From Paludibacter sp. (GTDB lineage: Bacteria > Bacteroidota > Bacteroidia > Bacteroidales > Paludibacteraceae), in NCBI GenBank assembly GCA_009787075.1, contig WRGS01000219.1:1-16530 (forward strand): a stretch of 16,530 nucleotides of DNA, written 5' to 3'. Under the pieces are notes generated by a model, which was not told the origin of the DNA, ran no database searches, and saw only the letters and a list, made by a program, of their open reading frames with translations. Below, one piece after another: positions 6,346 through 13,849 of this stretch (position 1 is the first letter of the stretch; every line of letters starts with the position of its first letter). The translations under genes were made by a program, and so were the position numbers.

Positions 6346-8339
6346 TTTTCCAATAATTGAAGAAATTCATTTTCTGTAATTAATTCAACGCCAAGCGATT
6401 GCGCTTTCTTTAATTTTTCGGGTCCCATATTTTCGCCTGCAAGGATAAACGAGGTTTTTGCCGAAACGCTGCTTGAATTTTTGCCGCCGTTTTGCTCAAT
6501 AATCGTTTTGTAAGCATCGCGCGAATTTTTTGCAAAAGTGCCGCTTATAACAATGGTTTTCCCTGCAAGTGCATTACTTTTCTCTTGCTGCTGTTCTGCC
6601 GAAAGCGAAAATTGTAATCCGCACATTTTCAATCGATTAATAATTTCACGATTACTTTCGTCGGCAAAATATGCAACAACGCTTTGCGCAATCCGCTCGC
6701 CAACTTCATCAACGGTAATCAACTGTTCGGCTGTTGCCTGTTCGAGTTGTTCAATTTCCGTGAAAGCAAAAGCAAGTTTTTTGGCGGTAGTTTCGCCCAC
6801 AAAACGTATTCCCAAGGCAAATAAAATCCGCTGGTAAGGCACAGATTTTGAGCGTTCTATTGAAATTTTTATATTTTGCGCCGATTTGTTGCCAAGCCGC
6901 TCAAGCCGCGCCAAATCGGGAACTTTTAATTCATAAATATCTGCAATATTTTTCAGTAAATTATTGTCGTATAGCAAATTAACCGTTTCTTCGCCTAAAC
7001 CTTCAATATTCATTGCTCGGCGCGAAACAAAATGTTCAATCTTTCCCTTTATTTGCGGCGGACAGTGATTTTCATTCGGGCAATAATGCGCTGCTTCTCC
7101 TTGATAACGTGTTAATAATGAGCCACATTCGGGACAATTTTTAATAAATTTAACTTTTTCACCTATCAAAATACGCGAATCCAAGTCCACTCCCGTAATT
7201 TTTGGAATAATTTCGCCGCCTTTTTCCACAAAAACCATATCACCAATATGCAAATCAAGATTTTCGATAATGTCAGCATTGTGCAATGAAGCGCGTTTTA
7301 CGATTGTTCCTGAAAGCAAAACAGGTTCAAGATTTGCAACGGGCGTAATTGCGCCTGTCCGTCCGACCTGATAAGACACTGAATTTAAGCGTGTTACAGC
7401 GCGTTCTGCCTGAAATTTATATGCAATCGCCCAGCGCGGACTTTTGGCTGTCATTCCCAAAAAATTTTGCTGAGCAATAGAATTTACCTTAATAACAACG
7501 CCATCGGTGGCTACAGGCAAATTTTTGCGTTCCGAATCCCAATATTTTAAAAAATTAAAAACTTCCTGTAAATTTTTACAAACTTTTAGCGCATCTGAAA
7601 TTTTAAATCCCCAGGTTTCTGCCGTTTGTAAATTTTCAAAATGAGTGTCGGCAGGAAGATTTTCGCCAAGCAGATAATAGAGATAAGCATCTAATTTTCT
7701 GGAAGATACCACAGACGAATTTTGCAATTTTAATGTTCCTGCGGCAGCATTGCGCGGATTGGCAAAAAGCGGCTCTTCCTGCTGCTGACGCTCGCGGTTT
7801 AAACGGTCGAATTCTGTCCACGGCAACAGAATTTCACCGCGAATTTCAAATTTTTGCGGATAATTTTTTCCATATAAATTTAACGGTATCGACTTGATAG
7901 TCCGTACATTAGTGGTAACATCATCGCCTTTTTCGCCATCACCGCGTGTGATTGCGCGAATTAACGCGCCGTTTTCATAAATTAAAGAAATTGCCGTTCC
8001 GTCATATTTCAGTTCGCAAACCAATTCAAAATCCTGATTCAAAGCGCGTTGAGTACGGTTGTAAAAGTCAGTAACCTCATTTTCAGAATAAGTATTTGCA
8101 AGCGAAATCATCGGATATTGATGCGCCGCCTGCGTAAATTGCTGATTTATATCGCTTCCAACGCGCTGTGTAGGCGAATTTGCATCAAAAAACTGCGGAT
8201 TTTCGCGCTCTAAAATTTCTAATTCTTTGAGTTTTTGGTCGAACTCAAAATCGGAAATTGTCGGCAAATTCAATACGTAATAATTGAAATTTGCCTCGTT
8301 CAACTCAGCGCGAAGAGCTTCTATCCTGTCTTTTATCAT
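6336..8339 (-). CDS. ligA: NAD+-dependent DNA ligase
   Basis: Essential ligase that seals nicks with NAD+ and joins Okazaki fragments. At 667 residues it is full length for the family. In order: an Ia/nucleotidylation region, the adenylation motif LKYDGTAI with catalytic Lys111 (codon 8009-8007), RGE at 167-169, the OB-fold part with PVANLEPV and HNADIIENLDLHIGD, and a zinc finger with C402, C405, C420 and C426. The helix-hairpin-helix region follows, containing NIEGLGEE and GIRFVGETTAKKL, then a C-terminal BRCT domain from about 590 (GKTIVISGTF). It follows parC in the same orientation but has its own promoter candidate overlapping the parC stop. No terminator follows; its 3' end overlaps the convergent GT2 gene. 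Confidence 0.98.
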   Translation of the reverse strand: MIKDRIEALRAELNEANFNYYVLNLPTISDFEFDQKLKELEILERENPQFFDANSPTQRVGSDINQQFTQAAHQYPMISLANTYSENEVTDFYNRTQRALNQDFELVCELKYDGTAISLIYENGALIRAITRGDGEKGDDVTTNVRTIKSIPLNLYGKNYPQKFEIRGEILLPWTEFDRLNRERQQQEEPLFANPRNAAAGTLKLQNSSVVSSRKLDAYLYYLLGENLPADTHFENLQTAETWGFKISDALKVCKNLQEVFNFLKYWDSERKNLPVATDGVVIKVNSIAQQNFLGMTAKSPRWAIAYKFQAERAVTRLNSVSYQVGRTGAITPVANLEPVLLSGTIVKRASLHNADIIENLDLHIGDMVFVEKGGEIIPKITGVDLDSRILIGEKVKFIKNCPECGSLLTRYQGEAAHYCPNENHCPPQIKGKIEHFVSRRAMNIEGLGEETVNLLYDNNLLKNIADIYELKVPDLARLERLGNKSAQNIKISIERSKSVPYQRILFALGIRFVGETTAKKLAFAFTEIEQLEQATAEQLITVDEVGERIAQSVVAYFADESNREIINRLKMCGLQFSLSAEQQQEKSNALAGKTIVISGTFAKNSRDAYKTIIEQNGGKNSSSVSAKTSFILAGENMGPEKLKKAQSLGVELITENEFLQLLENQR

Positions 8340-8361
8340 AATTTTTTAGAAAAATAAAAAA

Positions 8362-8393
8362 CAAAAATAAGCAATTGTTTTTGAATTTTCAAA
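8362..8393 (-). promoter_or_regulatory. Promoter for ligA overlapping the parC stop codon
   Basis: On the minus strand TTTG (8393 to 8390), a 20-base spacer and TATTTTTG (8369 to 8362) reproduce the full Bacteroidota promoter pattern TTTG-N~20-TAnnTTTG. It is the best match in the window. The -33 box shares bases with the parC TGA (8391 to 8389). Transcription would begin near 8355, about 15 bases before the ligA ATG. Confidence 0.6.
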
Positions 8394-11124
8394 ACAAACT
8401 TGCCTGCTCTGCCATATTTTCATTATTTTTTTGAGTTTGAGGCGATTTAACGATTTCAATATTTTCGTCATCTTCATCTTCAATTTCAACATTTTCAGGG
8501 GTTTCCGATATTTCGTCTTCTTCTTTGGAAATAAATCGTATTGGCTCTAATTCGTTGATTTCTTGAATATTATAAGTAGAAATTCGTTTGCCTTTTGCTT
8601 TAAAACTTTTCAGTCCGATAAATTGCTCGGCATCAATAACAAGATTTTCTCGAAACGAATCTGAACCGCCAAATTTCACTTCAATTCGCGGGAAATCAGT
8701 GTCTGTAAGCAACACAAGGCGCGATTGCGTATTTTCGCCCAAAATATTTTGCGGTTTTTGGCTGTTTTCCAACGAAAAACGTTTGAGATAATAAAATTTT
8801 TGGTCGGCATCGAAAAGAGCCAAAGTCCAAATTTTGTTTGAATCAAATTTTTCAATTCTGATAAAATCCTGTTCAAAATGATTTATCAAATCGAAATTTG
8901 TAGCGTAATAATCGCCTTTTTCGTTGATAACCAAAATTTGCTCGTTGCTGTGAAACTCGCCAAGATACATTCCGCGTCCGTCGTAATTCAGGCGCAAAAC
9001 ATCGTTGTCAAACCAAACTTTGCGTCCATCAAGCGTTGAAGTGCCTTTTTGTTTTAGCGTAATTTTCAAAATCTCATTTTTGGTCAAAATATTTCCTATC
9101 GACTGCCGCCCTTTTATCGCAATTTCGGAAAAATCCTTTTCAAAATTAATCTTTATCAGACGCGGTTTCGGGCGCAATTTTATCTGAATAACTTCTGCCT
9201 CGCCGTTAGGATTGGCAGTGAAATATGTTACTTTTGTTTTTGGCGTTCCCTGCGTAAAATCGTATTCTTTGTCGCGCGTTATTCCACTGACATAGAAACG
9301 TTTAGCAAAATTTACGCCTGTTTTCCCATCGCGATAAACAGCGTTATAAACCGTCCGTTTATCGTTTTTCTTAAATACATTAAGATACAAAATATTTTTC
9401 CCTACAAAAAGTTTTTCGCAAATTTTTACAATTTTATATTTTCCATCAGTAAAAAACACGATTATATCATCAATATCCGAACAGTCGCTTATATATTCGT
9501 CTTTTTTCAAGCCTGTTCCGATAAAACCTTCAGCGCGATTTACATAAAGTTTTTCGTTTGCCTCAACAACTTTTTGCTGTTCAATATTTTCAAAATTGCG
9601 GATTTCTGTTTTTCTCAAATATGATTTCCCAAATTTTTCTTTTAAATATTCAAACCACTTAATTGCATAATTTACAATATTTTTCAGATTTTTTTCTACT
9701 TCTGCAATTTTTTTATTTATGGAAATTAAAGTATCGTTCGCCTCGTCGGAATTAAATTTTGTTATGCGGCGCATTTTTATTTCCAATAATTTAAGAATAT
9801 CTTCGTTTGTAACTTCGCGCACAAAATCCGCTTTAAACGGCTCTAAACGCTTATCAATATGCGCGATAACAATATCTTGGGTAGTTGCGCTTTCAAATTC
9901 CTTATCTTTATAAATACGATTTTCAATAAAAATTTTTTCCAAAGAAGTGAAAAACAATTGTTCGAGCAATTCGTCGCGTTGAATTTTCAATTCAAGTTCG
10001 AGCAAATCCTTTGTGTGTTCGGCAGATATGCGCAACATCTGCGAAACGCCCATAAAATTCGGTTTTTTGTTCTGCACAACGCAACAATTGGGCGAAATGC
10101 TTATTTCGCACGCAGTAAAGGCATAGAGCGCATCAATGGTTTTATCGGGCGAAGTATTTGGCTGTAAATGAATTAGAATTTCGACTTCTGCCGAAGTGTT
10201 GTCATCAACTTTGCGGATTTTAATTTTGCCCTTTTCGTTGGCTTTAATAATACTGTCGATTAACGAGCCTGTTGTTGTAGAAAAAGGTATCTCGGTGATT
10301 GCAAGCGTTTTATTGTCGATTTTTGTGATTTTTGCACGCACTTTTACAACGCCTCCCCGCTCGCCGTCGTTGTAACGGCTGACATCGATTGAGCCGCCCG
10401 TTTGAAAATCGGGAAACAGTTTAAATTCTTCACAACGCAAATGCGCGATGCAGGCGTCAATAATTTCGTTAAAATTGTGCGGCAAAATTTTAGAGTTCAA
10501 CCCAACTCCAATGCCTTCTGTTCCCTGCGCGAGCAGCAATGGAAATTTTACAGGCAAGGCGATAGGCTCGCGGTTGCGCCCATCGTACGACATTTTCCAT
10601 TCGGTTGTTTTAGGATTAAAAACGGTTTCGAGCGCAAACTTCGACAACCGCGCTTCAATATAACGCGGCGCAGCGGCTTCATCGCCTGTAAGAATATTGC
10701 CCCAATTTCCCTGACAATCAATAAGTAAGTCTTTTTGTCCCATATTTGTCAGCGCATCGCCAATGGAAGCATCTCCGTGCGGGTGAAACTGCATCGTATG
10801 CCCGACAATGTTCGCAACCTTATTGTAACGCCCATCATCTAAACGCCTCATACTGAATAAAATACGCCGTTGAACAGGTTTTAATCCATCATAAATATCG
10901 GGCACAGCGCGTTCCAAATTTACATACGAAGCATAATCCAAAAACCAGTTTTGGTACATTCCCGAAAGATGATGATTTGCTCCGACATCACCGATTTTCG
11001 GAATTTTATAATGACTTTCTTTTAATTCAATAATTTGATTTTCAACGGCATCTTCGGCAGAAAAATCATTTTCCGCCTGCGCATTTTCATTATTTTCTTC
11101 TTCTATAAAATCGTCTTTACTCAT
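8389..11124 (-). CDS. parC: DNA topoisomerase IV subunit A (ParC/GyrA family)
   Basis: Cuts and rejoins DNA as the A subunit of a type IIA topoisomerase; the ParE partner is not in the window. The 911-residue protein has an acidic N-terminal extension (about 1-50). The breakage-reunion domain follows, with DGLKPVQRRIL (79-89), HPHGDASIGDAL (114-125) and the DNA-linking Tyr155 in APRYIEARL (codon 10662-10660). After it come a tower and a charged coiled-coil-rich stretch (about 400-510) and a C-terminal pinwheel region (about 540-860). It ends in a Glu/Asp-rich tail. At the GyrA Ser83-equivalent position this protein has Ala119, while Asp123 keeps the Asp87-equivalent. ParC rather than GyrA is chosen from resemblance to Bacteroidota ParC; there is no clear GyrA box. 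The start at 11124 is the first ATG after the upstream hairpin. Confidence 0.88.
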   Translation of the reverse strand: MSKDDFIEEENNENAQAENDFSAEDAVENQIIELKESHYKIPKIGDVGANHHLSGMYQNWFLDYASYVNLERAVPDIYDGLKPVQRRILFSMRRLDDGRYNKVANIVGHTMQFHPHGDASIGDALTNMGQKDLLIDCQGNWGNILTGDEAAAPRYIEARLSKFALETVFNPKTTEWKMSYDGRNREPIALPVKFPLLLAQGTEGIGVGLNSKILPHNFNEIIDACIAHLRCEEFKLFPDFQTGGSIDVSRYNDGERGGVVKVRAKITKIDNKTLAITEIPFSTTTGSLIDSIIKANEKGKIKIRKVDDNTSAEVEILIHLQPNTSPDKTIDALYAFTACEISISPNCCVVQNKKPNFMGVSQMLRISAEHTKDLLELELKIQRDELLEQLFFTSLEKIFIENRIYKDKEFESATTQDIVIAHIDKRLEPFKADFVREVTNEDILKLLEIKMRRITKFNSDEANDTLISINKKIAEVEKNLKNIVNYAIKWFEYLKEKFGKSYLRKTEIRNFENIEQQKVVEANEKLYVNRAEGFIGTGLKKDEYISDCSDIDDIIVFFTDGKYKIVKICEKLFVGKNILYLNVFKKNDKRTVYNAVYRDGKTGVNFAKRFYVSGITRDKEYDFTQGTPKTKVTYFTANPNGEAEVIQIKLRPKPRLIKINFEKDFSEIAIKGRQSIGNILTKNEILKITLKQKGTSTLDGRKVWFDNDVLRLNYDGRGMYLGEFHSNEQILVINEKGDYYATNFDLINHFEQDFIRIEKFDSNKIWTLALFDADQKFYYLKRFSLENSQKPQNILGENTQSRLVLLTDTDFPRIEVKFGGSDSFRENLVIDAEQFIGLKSFKAKGKRISTYNIQEINELEPIRFISKEEDEISETPENVEIEDEDDENIEIVKSPQTQKNNENMAEQASLF

Positions 11125-11141
11125 TGATTATTAATAATATA

Positions 11142-11170
11142 AAAAACAGCCGCCTGATTTTTTCAGGCGG
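11142..11170 (-). terminator. Rho-independent terminator after the lipoprotein gene
   Basis: On the minus strand CCGCCTGA (11170 to 11163) and TCAGGCGG (11157 to 11150) form a perfect 8-bp GC-rich stem around an A5 loop, followed by CTG and a T6 tract. It lies about 30 bases beyond the lipoprotein stop codon and is the clearest intrinsic terminator in the window. Confidence 0.85.
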
Positions 11171-11173
11171 TTG

Positions 11174-11181
11174 CAAAGGTA
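11174..11181 (-). promoter_or_regulatory. Candidate -7 element for parC, overlapping the terminator
   Basis: TACCTTTG on the minus strand (11181 to 11174) fits TAnnTTTG. No TTTG is seen at the -33 distance; the region holds only A-rich sequence. Transcription would start around 11170-11166, inside the first arm of the terminator hairpin, so the parC mRNA would carry an incomplete version of that hairpin. Confidence 0.4.
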
Positions 11182-11202
11182 ATAAAAAAAAGTTTAAGAA
11201 AA

Positions 11203-11827
11203 TTATCTTCTCGGATTTCCATCTAAATCGCAACGAAGATTATCGTTTATTATTTGGTCGTTGGAGTTCAACTTGCTTTTTACATAAACATCAAAACCTA
11301 AAATAGAAATATTTACATGTTGAACGTATCTATAAGTGAATTTTTCAGGTTCATTGTTGTTCTTATTGTACGCTTCTTGAATAACGCTGTACAATTTGTC
11401 GGCGCTGATTTTTGAAAAATCAAAAAGTTCATCTTCAAGGCGAAAACTTTCCTTGTTTCCTCTCGCCTGAACAGTAACTTCCTGCCTTGGCAACCATCTG
11501 CCCAACTCGCCGTGAAATAACTGACGCACAAGTTGCTTGGGATTTTTCGGGTCTTGCATATCAATCATAATAGTCAGATAAGCATCGCCCTTTTTGCCTT
11601 TGTCGGCAGGATTATCTACGCTGATACTAACCTCGTCGGCTTTACTTGCCTGCGCACCCATAGATTTGATAATTGCATCGTAAATTTTTTGAACTTCGTT
11701 CTTGTTTTCAAGGACTTTCGGGTCTACTTTTGCGCTAACCCCTGCACCGCCGCCGCCGAAGCAGCCGCTAATTAACGCGCTTAAACCAACACAGGCAAGC
11801 GCAACAAAAAGATGTTTTTTTTACCAT
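11203..11827 (-). CDS. Putative lipoprotein, frame broken at an A8 run after the start codon
   Basis: The reading frame open from 11820 to 11203 encodes a basic KKHLF start, a hydrophobic stretch and the lipobox LISGC followed by Gly4. That is a complete lipoprotein signal peptide lacking only a start codon. An ATG at 11827 precedes it, but the A8 run between them (11822 to 11815) puts the ATG in the wrong frame, giving a 19-codon peptide that stops at 11768. With seven A residues the product would be MVKKHLF... of about 207 residues. The next in-frame ATG (11661) would lose the signal peptide and give 152 residues. The mature part is soluble, with 'AYLTIMIDMQDPKNPKQLV' and 'FTYRYVQHVNIS' strands; I do not recognise the family. 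The cause may be sequencing error, a recent frameshift, phase variation or slippage. A terminator follows. Confidence 0.75.
11815..11822 (-). repeat. A8 homopolymer at codons 2-5 of the lipoprotein gene
   Basis: Eight consecutive A residues on the coding (minus) strand start two bases after the ATG at 11827. The run separates the start codon from the signal-peptide frame by one base. This length is in the range where polymerase slippage or phase variation can occur, and also where assembly indels are common. Confidence 0.8.
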
Positions 11828-11867
11828 AAGATTTTTTTGAATTTTATTAAATTTTTAAAAATATTTT

Positions 11868-11875
11868 CAAATATA
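11868..11875 (-). promoter_or_regulatory. Candidate -7 element for the lipoprotein gene
   Basis: TATATTTG (11875 to 11868 on the minus strand) matches TAnnTTTG and lies about 40 bases before the ATG at 11827. No good -33 box is seen. It suggests separate transcription from the glycosyltransferase genes upstream. Confidence 0.4.
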
Positions 11876-11905
11876 ATTGTGGGGAAATTGTTTAAATTAA
11901 ATGTG

Positions 11906-12742
11906 TTAAATATACTTAATTAAATGCATTCGTTTTAATTGTTTTCTGAATACATAACGCCAAAATGAATATTTTATTCCTAAAAAATCATATAATTCAT
12001 TGATTCTGTCAGTAAATTTGTTGAAACTTCTAACATTTTTACCTGTACAGAGTGTATAAACATTATTTATGCGTTTGGTGTGAATCGGATTTTTCTCGTA
12101 AAAACGTGAAAACCAAGTATGGTACAAAAATGGTTTCCCTTGGTTATCTTCTAAAATTGTGGTATAACCGTCGTTTTCTTTATAGGTGGTTGCATTCAAA
12201 TACAAACATTTAAAATTCATATTTAACCACAAAAAGAACGGATAATAAGGGTCTGGATTATATGAATATTTGTAATCGCTACCAGAGAACAAATGTTTGG
12301 GAGAATACGATTCATAATCATACTTTTTGAAGTCAAAATTTTCAATCAATTGATAATCAAGTTTTTCATTAATTTTTTTTACATCAAAAATATTGAAAAA
12401 TGGATTTGTAACAATAGGATTTTCGTGCCTAACATCTAAAACGCCGCCATCAGGAAAACCGCAATTAACATAATTATTTGAAATACAATATTTTAACAAC
12501 AACAACAATCGCTCATTATCAAACACAAAAGCATCTTCGTCAATGTTAATCGCATAATCAACATCATATTTCAATAAATCGTAGAAATAGCCGAGCGCAG
12601 TTGTATTTTTCATTCTGATATGCTTGAAAGGCAAAGAAATTGAATCGGAAGATAATTCAAACAACTTTGCGTTCATCGAACGGGTAAAAATTATAATTTT
12701 GTAATCTGATAAATTAATGTTCTTGTCAATAATATTATTCAT
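11906..12742 (-). CDS. Glycosyltransferase-like protein of unassigned family (DxD motif)
   Basis: A 278-residue soluble protein, probably a GT-A type sugar transferase. After an N-terminal strand KIIIFTRSM (15-23) comes YDVDYAINIDEDAFVF (59-74). There a hydrophobic strand runs into DED at 68-70, the position and form of a metal-binding DxD motif. Later segments NCGFPDGGVLDVRHE, PYYPFFLWLNMNFKCLYLN and FLYHTWFSRFY are rich in aromatic residues, as in glycan acceptor sites, and the C-terminus is basic. No classical GT2 start (PVYN, NDGSTD) is present. It follows the GT2 gene by 24 bases in the same direction, so the two are probably co-transcribed and act on the same glycan. Composition is markedly AT-rich compared with ligA or parC. 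The glycosyltransferase call is inference from the DxD region and context. Confidence 0.6.
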   Translation of the reverse strand: MNNIIDKNINLSDYKIIIFTRSMNAKLFELSSDSISLPFKHIRMKNTTALGYFYDLLKYDVDYAINIDEDAFVFDNERLLLLLKYCISNNYVNCGFPDGGVLDVRHENPIVTNPFFNIFDVKKINEKLDYQLIENFDFKKYDYESYSPKHLFSGSDYKYSYNPDPYYPFFLWLNMNFKCLYLNATTYKENDGYTTILEDNQGKPFLYHTWFSRFYEKNPIHTKRINNVYTLCTGKNVRSFNKFTDRINELYDFLGIKYSFWRYVFRKQLKRMHLIKYI

Positions 12743-12766
12743 TTTGAATTATGTTAGGCAAAGACT

Positions 12767-13774
12767 TTATTTTTTTATTCTTTTTTTGATTTTCCGCCAA
12801 TAATTTCTAACTGTGTGAAAATCAAATTTATACCATTTGTAAAACTTTTTAAATTTGTCTTTTTCAATAAAATCGAAAAGGAGTTTCATGTCAAAATCGC
12901 TGATTGTGGCTTTAAATTCCGAACACAGCAGCGATTTTAATTCTGCACATTTGTCGCTTAAATTATTATGACACAGAATATAAAAAGCATTGAACACCCA
13001 CATCGCATTTTGCCTATAAACTGTGGTTTTATCAATATTATCCGCATTTTCAAAAAAATCGGTTAATTCATTGATTATCAAAATCGTATCTTGCGTTCGC
13101 TTTAATGTTGCTGCGGGATTTTCATTTTGCGTGATGCTGCCTTCGCGAATTCGGTAAACGTATAAAACATCGGGGATAACTTTCACATTTTCAGCACAAT
13201 AACAACAAATCGGCGTAAAAAGATTATCTTCGTGATAAATACCTTCGCTGAAAAAAAGTCTGTTTCTCATCAAAAATTCTCTTCTGTAAAGCCGCAAAAC
13301 CGCTGTAACAAAGTGAAATCTGCGCGGGATAAGCGCATATTTGTTGTAATAATCCCAGCCAGAAATTTTCGGCTCACAAAATTGTTTATCAATAATTTCC
13401 TTTTTTGTATTTTCAAAAAACACTTTACCCGAAAACCATATAAAATCCTGATTGTCAATATTTTTATTTAAAATTTCAAGTGCGTTGTGCGCAATAAAAT
13501 CGTCGCTGTCCAAAAGAAAAATATAATCGCCCTCAGATGCGCATATTCCTGCGTTCCGCGCGGCAGAAAGTCCGCCGTTTTCTTTATTAATAATTTTTAA
13601 ATCTTTAAATTTTGAATTTTTAAAATCATTAATTATTTCTAACGAATTATCTGTCGAACCATCATTTACGCAAATCACTTCAAAGTCGGTAAATGTTTGA
13701 GCGGCAACGCTTTCCAAACATTCACGCAAATATTTTTCTACATTATAAACAGGTATAACAATTGAAAATTTCAT
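12767..13774 (-). CDS. Family 2 glycosyltransferase (WcaA-like)
   Basis: A classical inverting GT2 enzyme of 335 residues. FSIVIPVYNVEKYL (3-16) opens the GT-A fold. NDGSTDNS (37-44) binds the nucleotide sugar, NGGLSAARN (66-74) is the typical GT2 follow-up motif, and LLDSDDF (87-93) provides the metal-binding acidic residues. YHEDNLF around 180 carries the acidic pair expected near the catalytic base region. The C-terminus (about 300-335) is Lys/Arg-rich without a membrane helix. Such enzymes add hexoses or amino sugars to lipid-linked or surface glycans; the specificity cannot be read from sequence. It lies between the DUF2723 gene (75 bases upstream) and the DxD protein (24 bases downstream), all in one direction. 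Confidence 0.92.
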   Translation of the reverse strand: MKFSIVIPVYNVEKYLRECLESVAAQTFTDFEVICVNDGSTDNSLEIINDFKNSKFKDLKIINKENGGLSAARNAGICASEGDYIFLLDSDDFIAHNALEILNKNIDNQDFIWFSGKVFFENTKKEIIDKQFCEPKISGWDYYNKYALIPRRFHFVTAVLRLYRREFLMRNRLFFSEGIYHEDNLFTPICCYCAENVKVIPDVLYVYRIREGSITQNENPAATLKRTQDTILIINELTDFFENADNIDKTTVYRQNAMWVFNAFYILCHNNLSDKCAELKSLLCSEFKATISDFDMKLLFDFIEKDKFKKFYKWYKFDFHTVRNYWRKIKKRIKK

Positions 13775-13800
13775 TTTTCTTAATTTTTTTGCCTCTTTTC

Positions 13801-13840
13801 CCTACCCCTGCCTCTCTATAAAGAGAAAACAGGGGCAAGG
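13801..13840. other. GC-rich stem-loop between the DUF2723 gene and the GT2 gene
   Basis: CCCCTG (13805-13810) pairs with CAGGGG (13830-13835), and TCTCT (13813-13817) with AGAGA (13822-13826) around an ATAA loop. CCT (13801-13803) and AGG (13838-13840) extend the base. This is a strong composite hairpin in an otherwise AT-rich genome, about 10 bases after the DUF2723 stop. On the minus strand it is followed by purines, not a T-run, so a standard terminator is doubtful. It could stabilise the upstream mRNA 3' end, act as an attenuator or be a small dispersed palindromic repeat. Confidence 0.6.
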
Positions 13841-13849
13841 TAAGAATTT

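Noticed and set aside
11313..11564. 83-codon minus-strand frame inside the lipoprotein gene
   Set aside because: The main frame is continuous through this region from 11820 to 11203, so only the 5' homopolymer disrupts the gene; this is an overlapping shadow.
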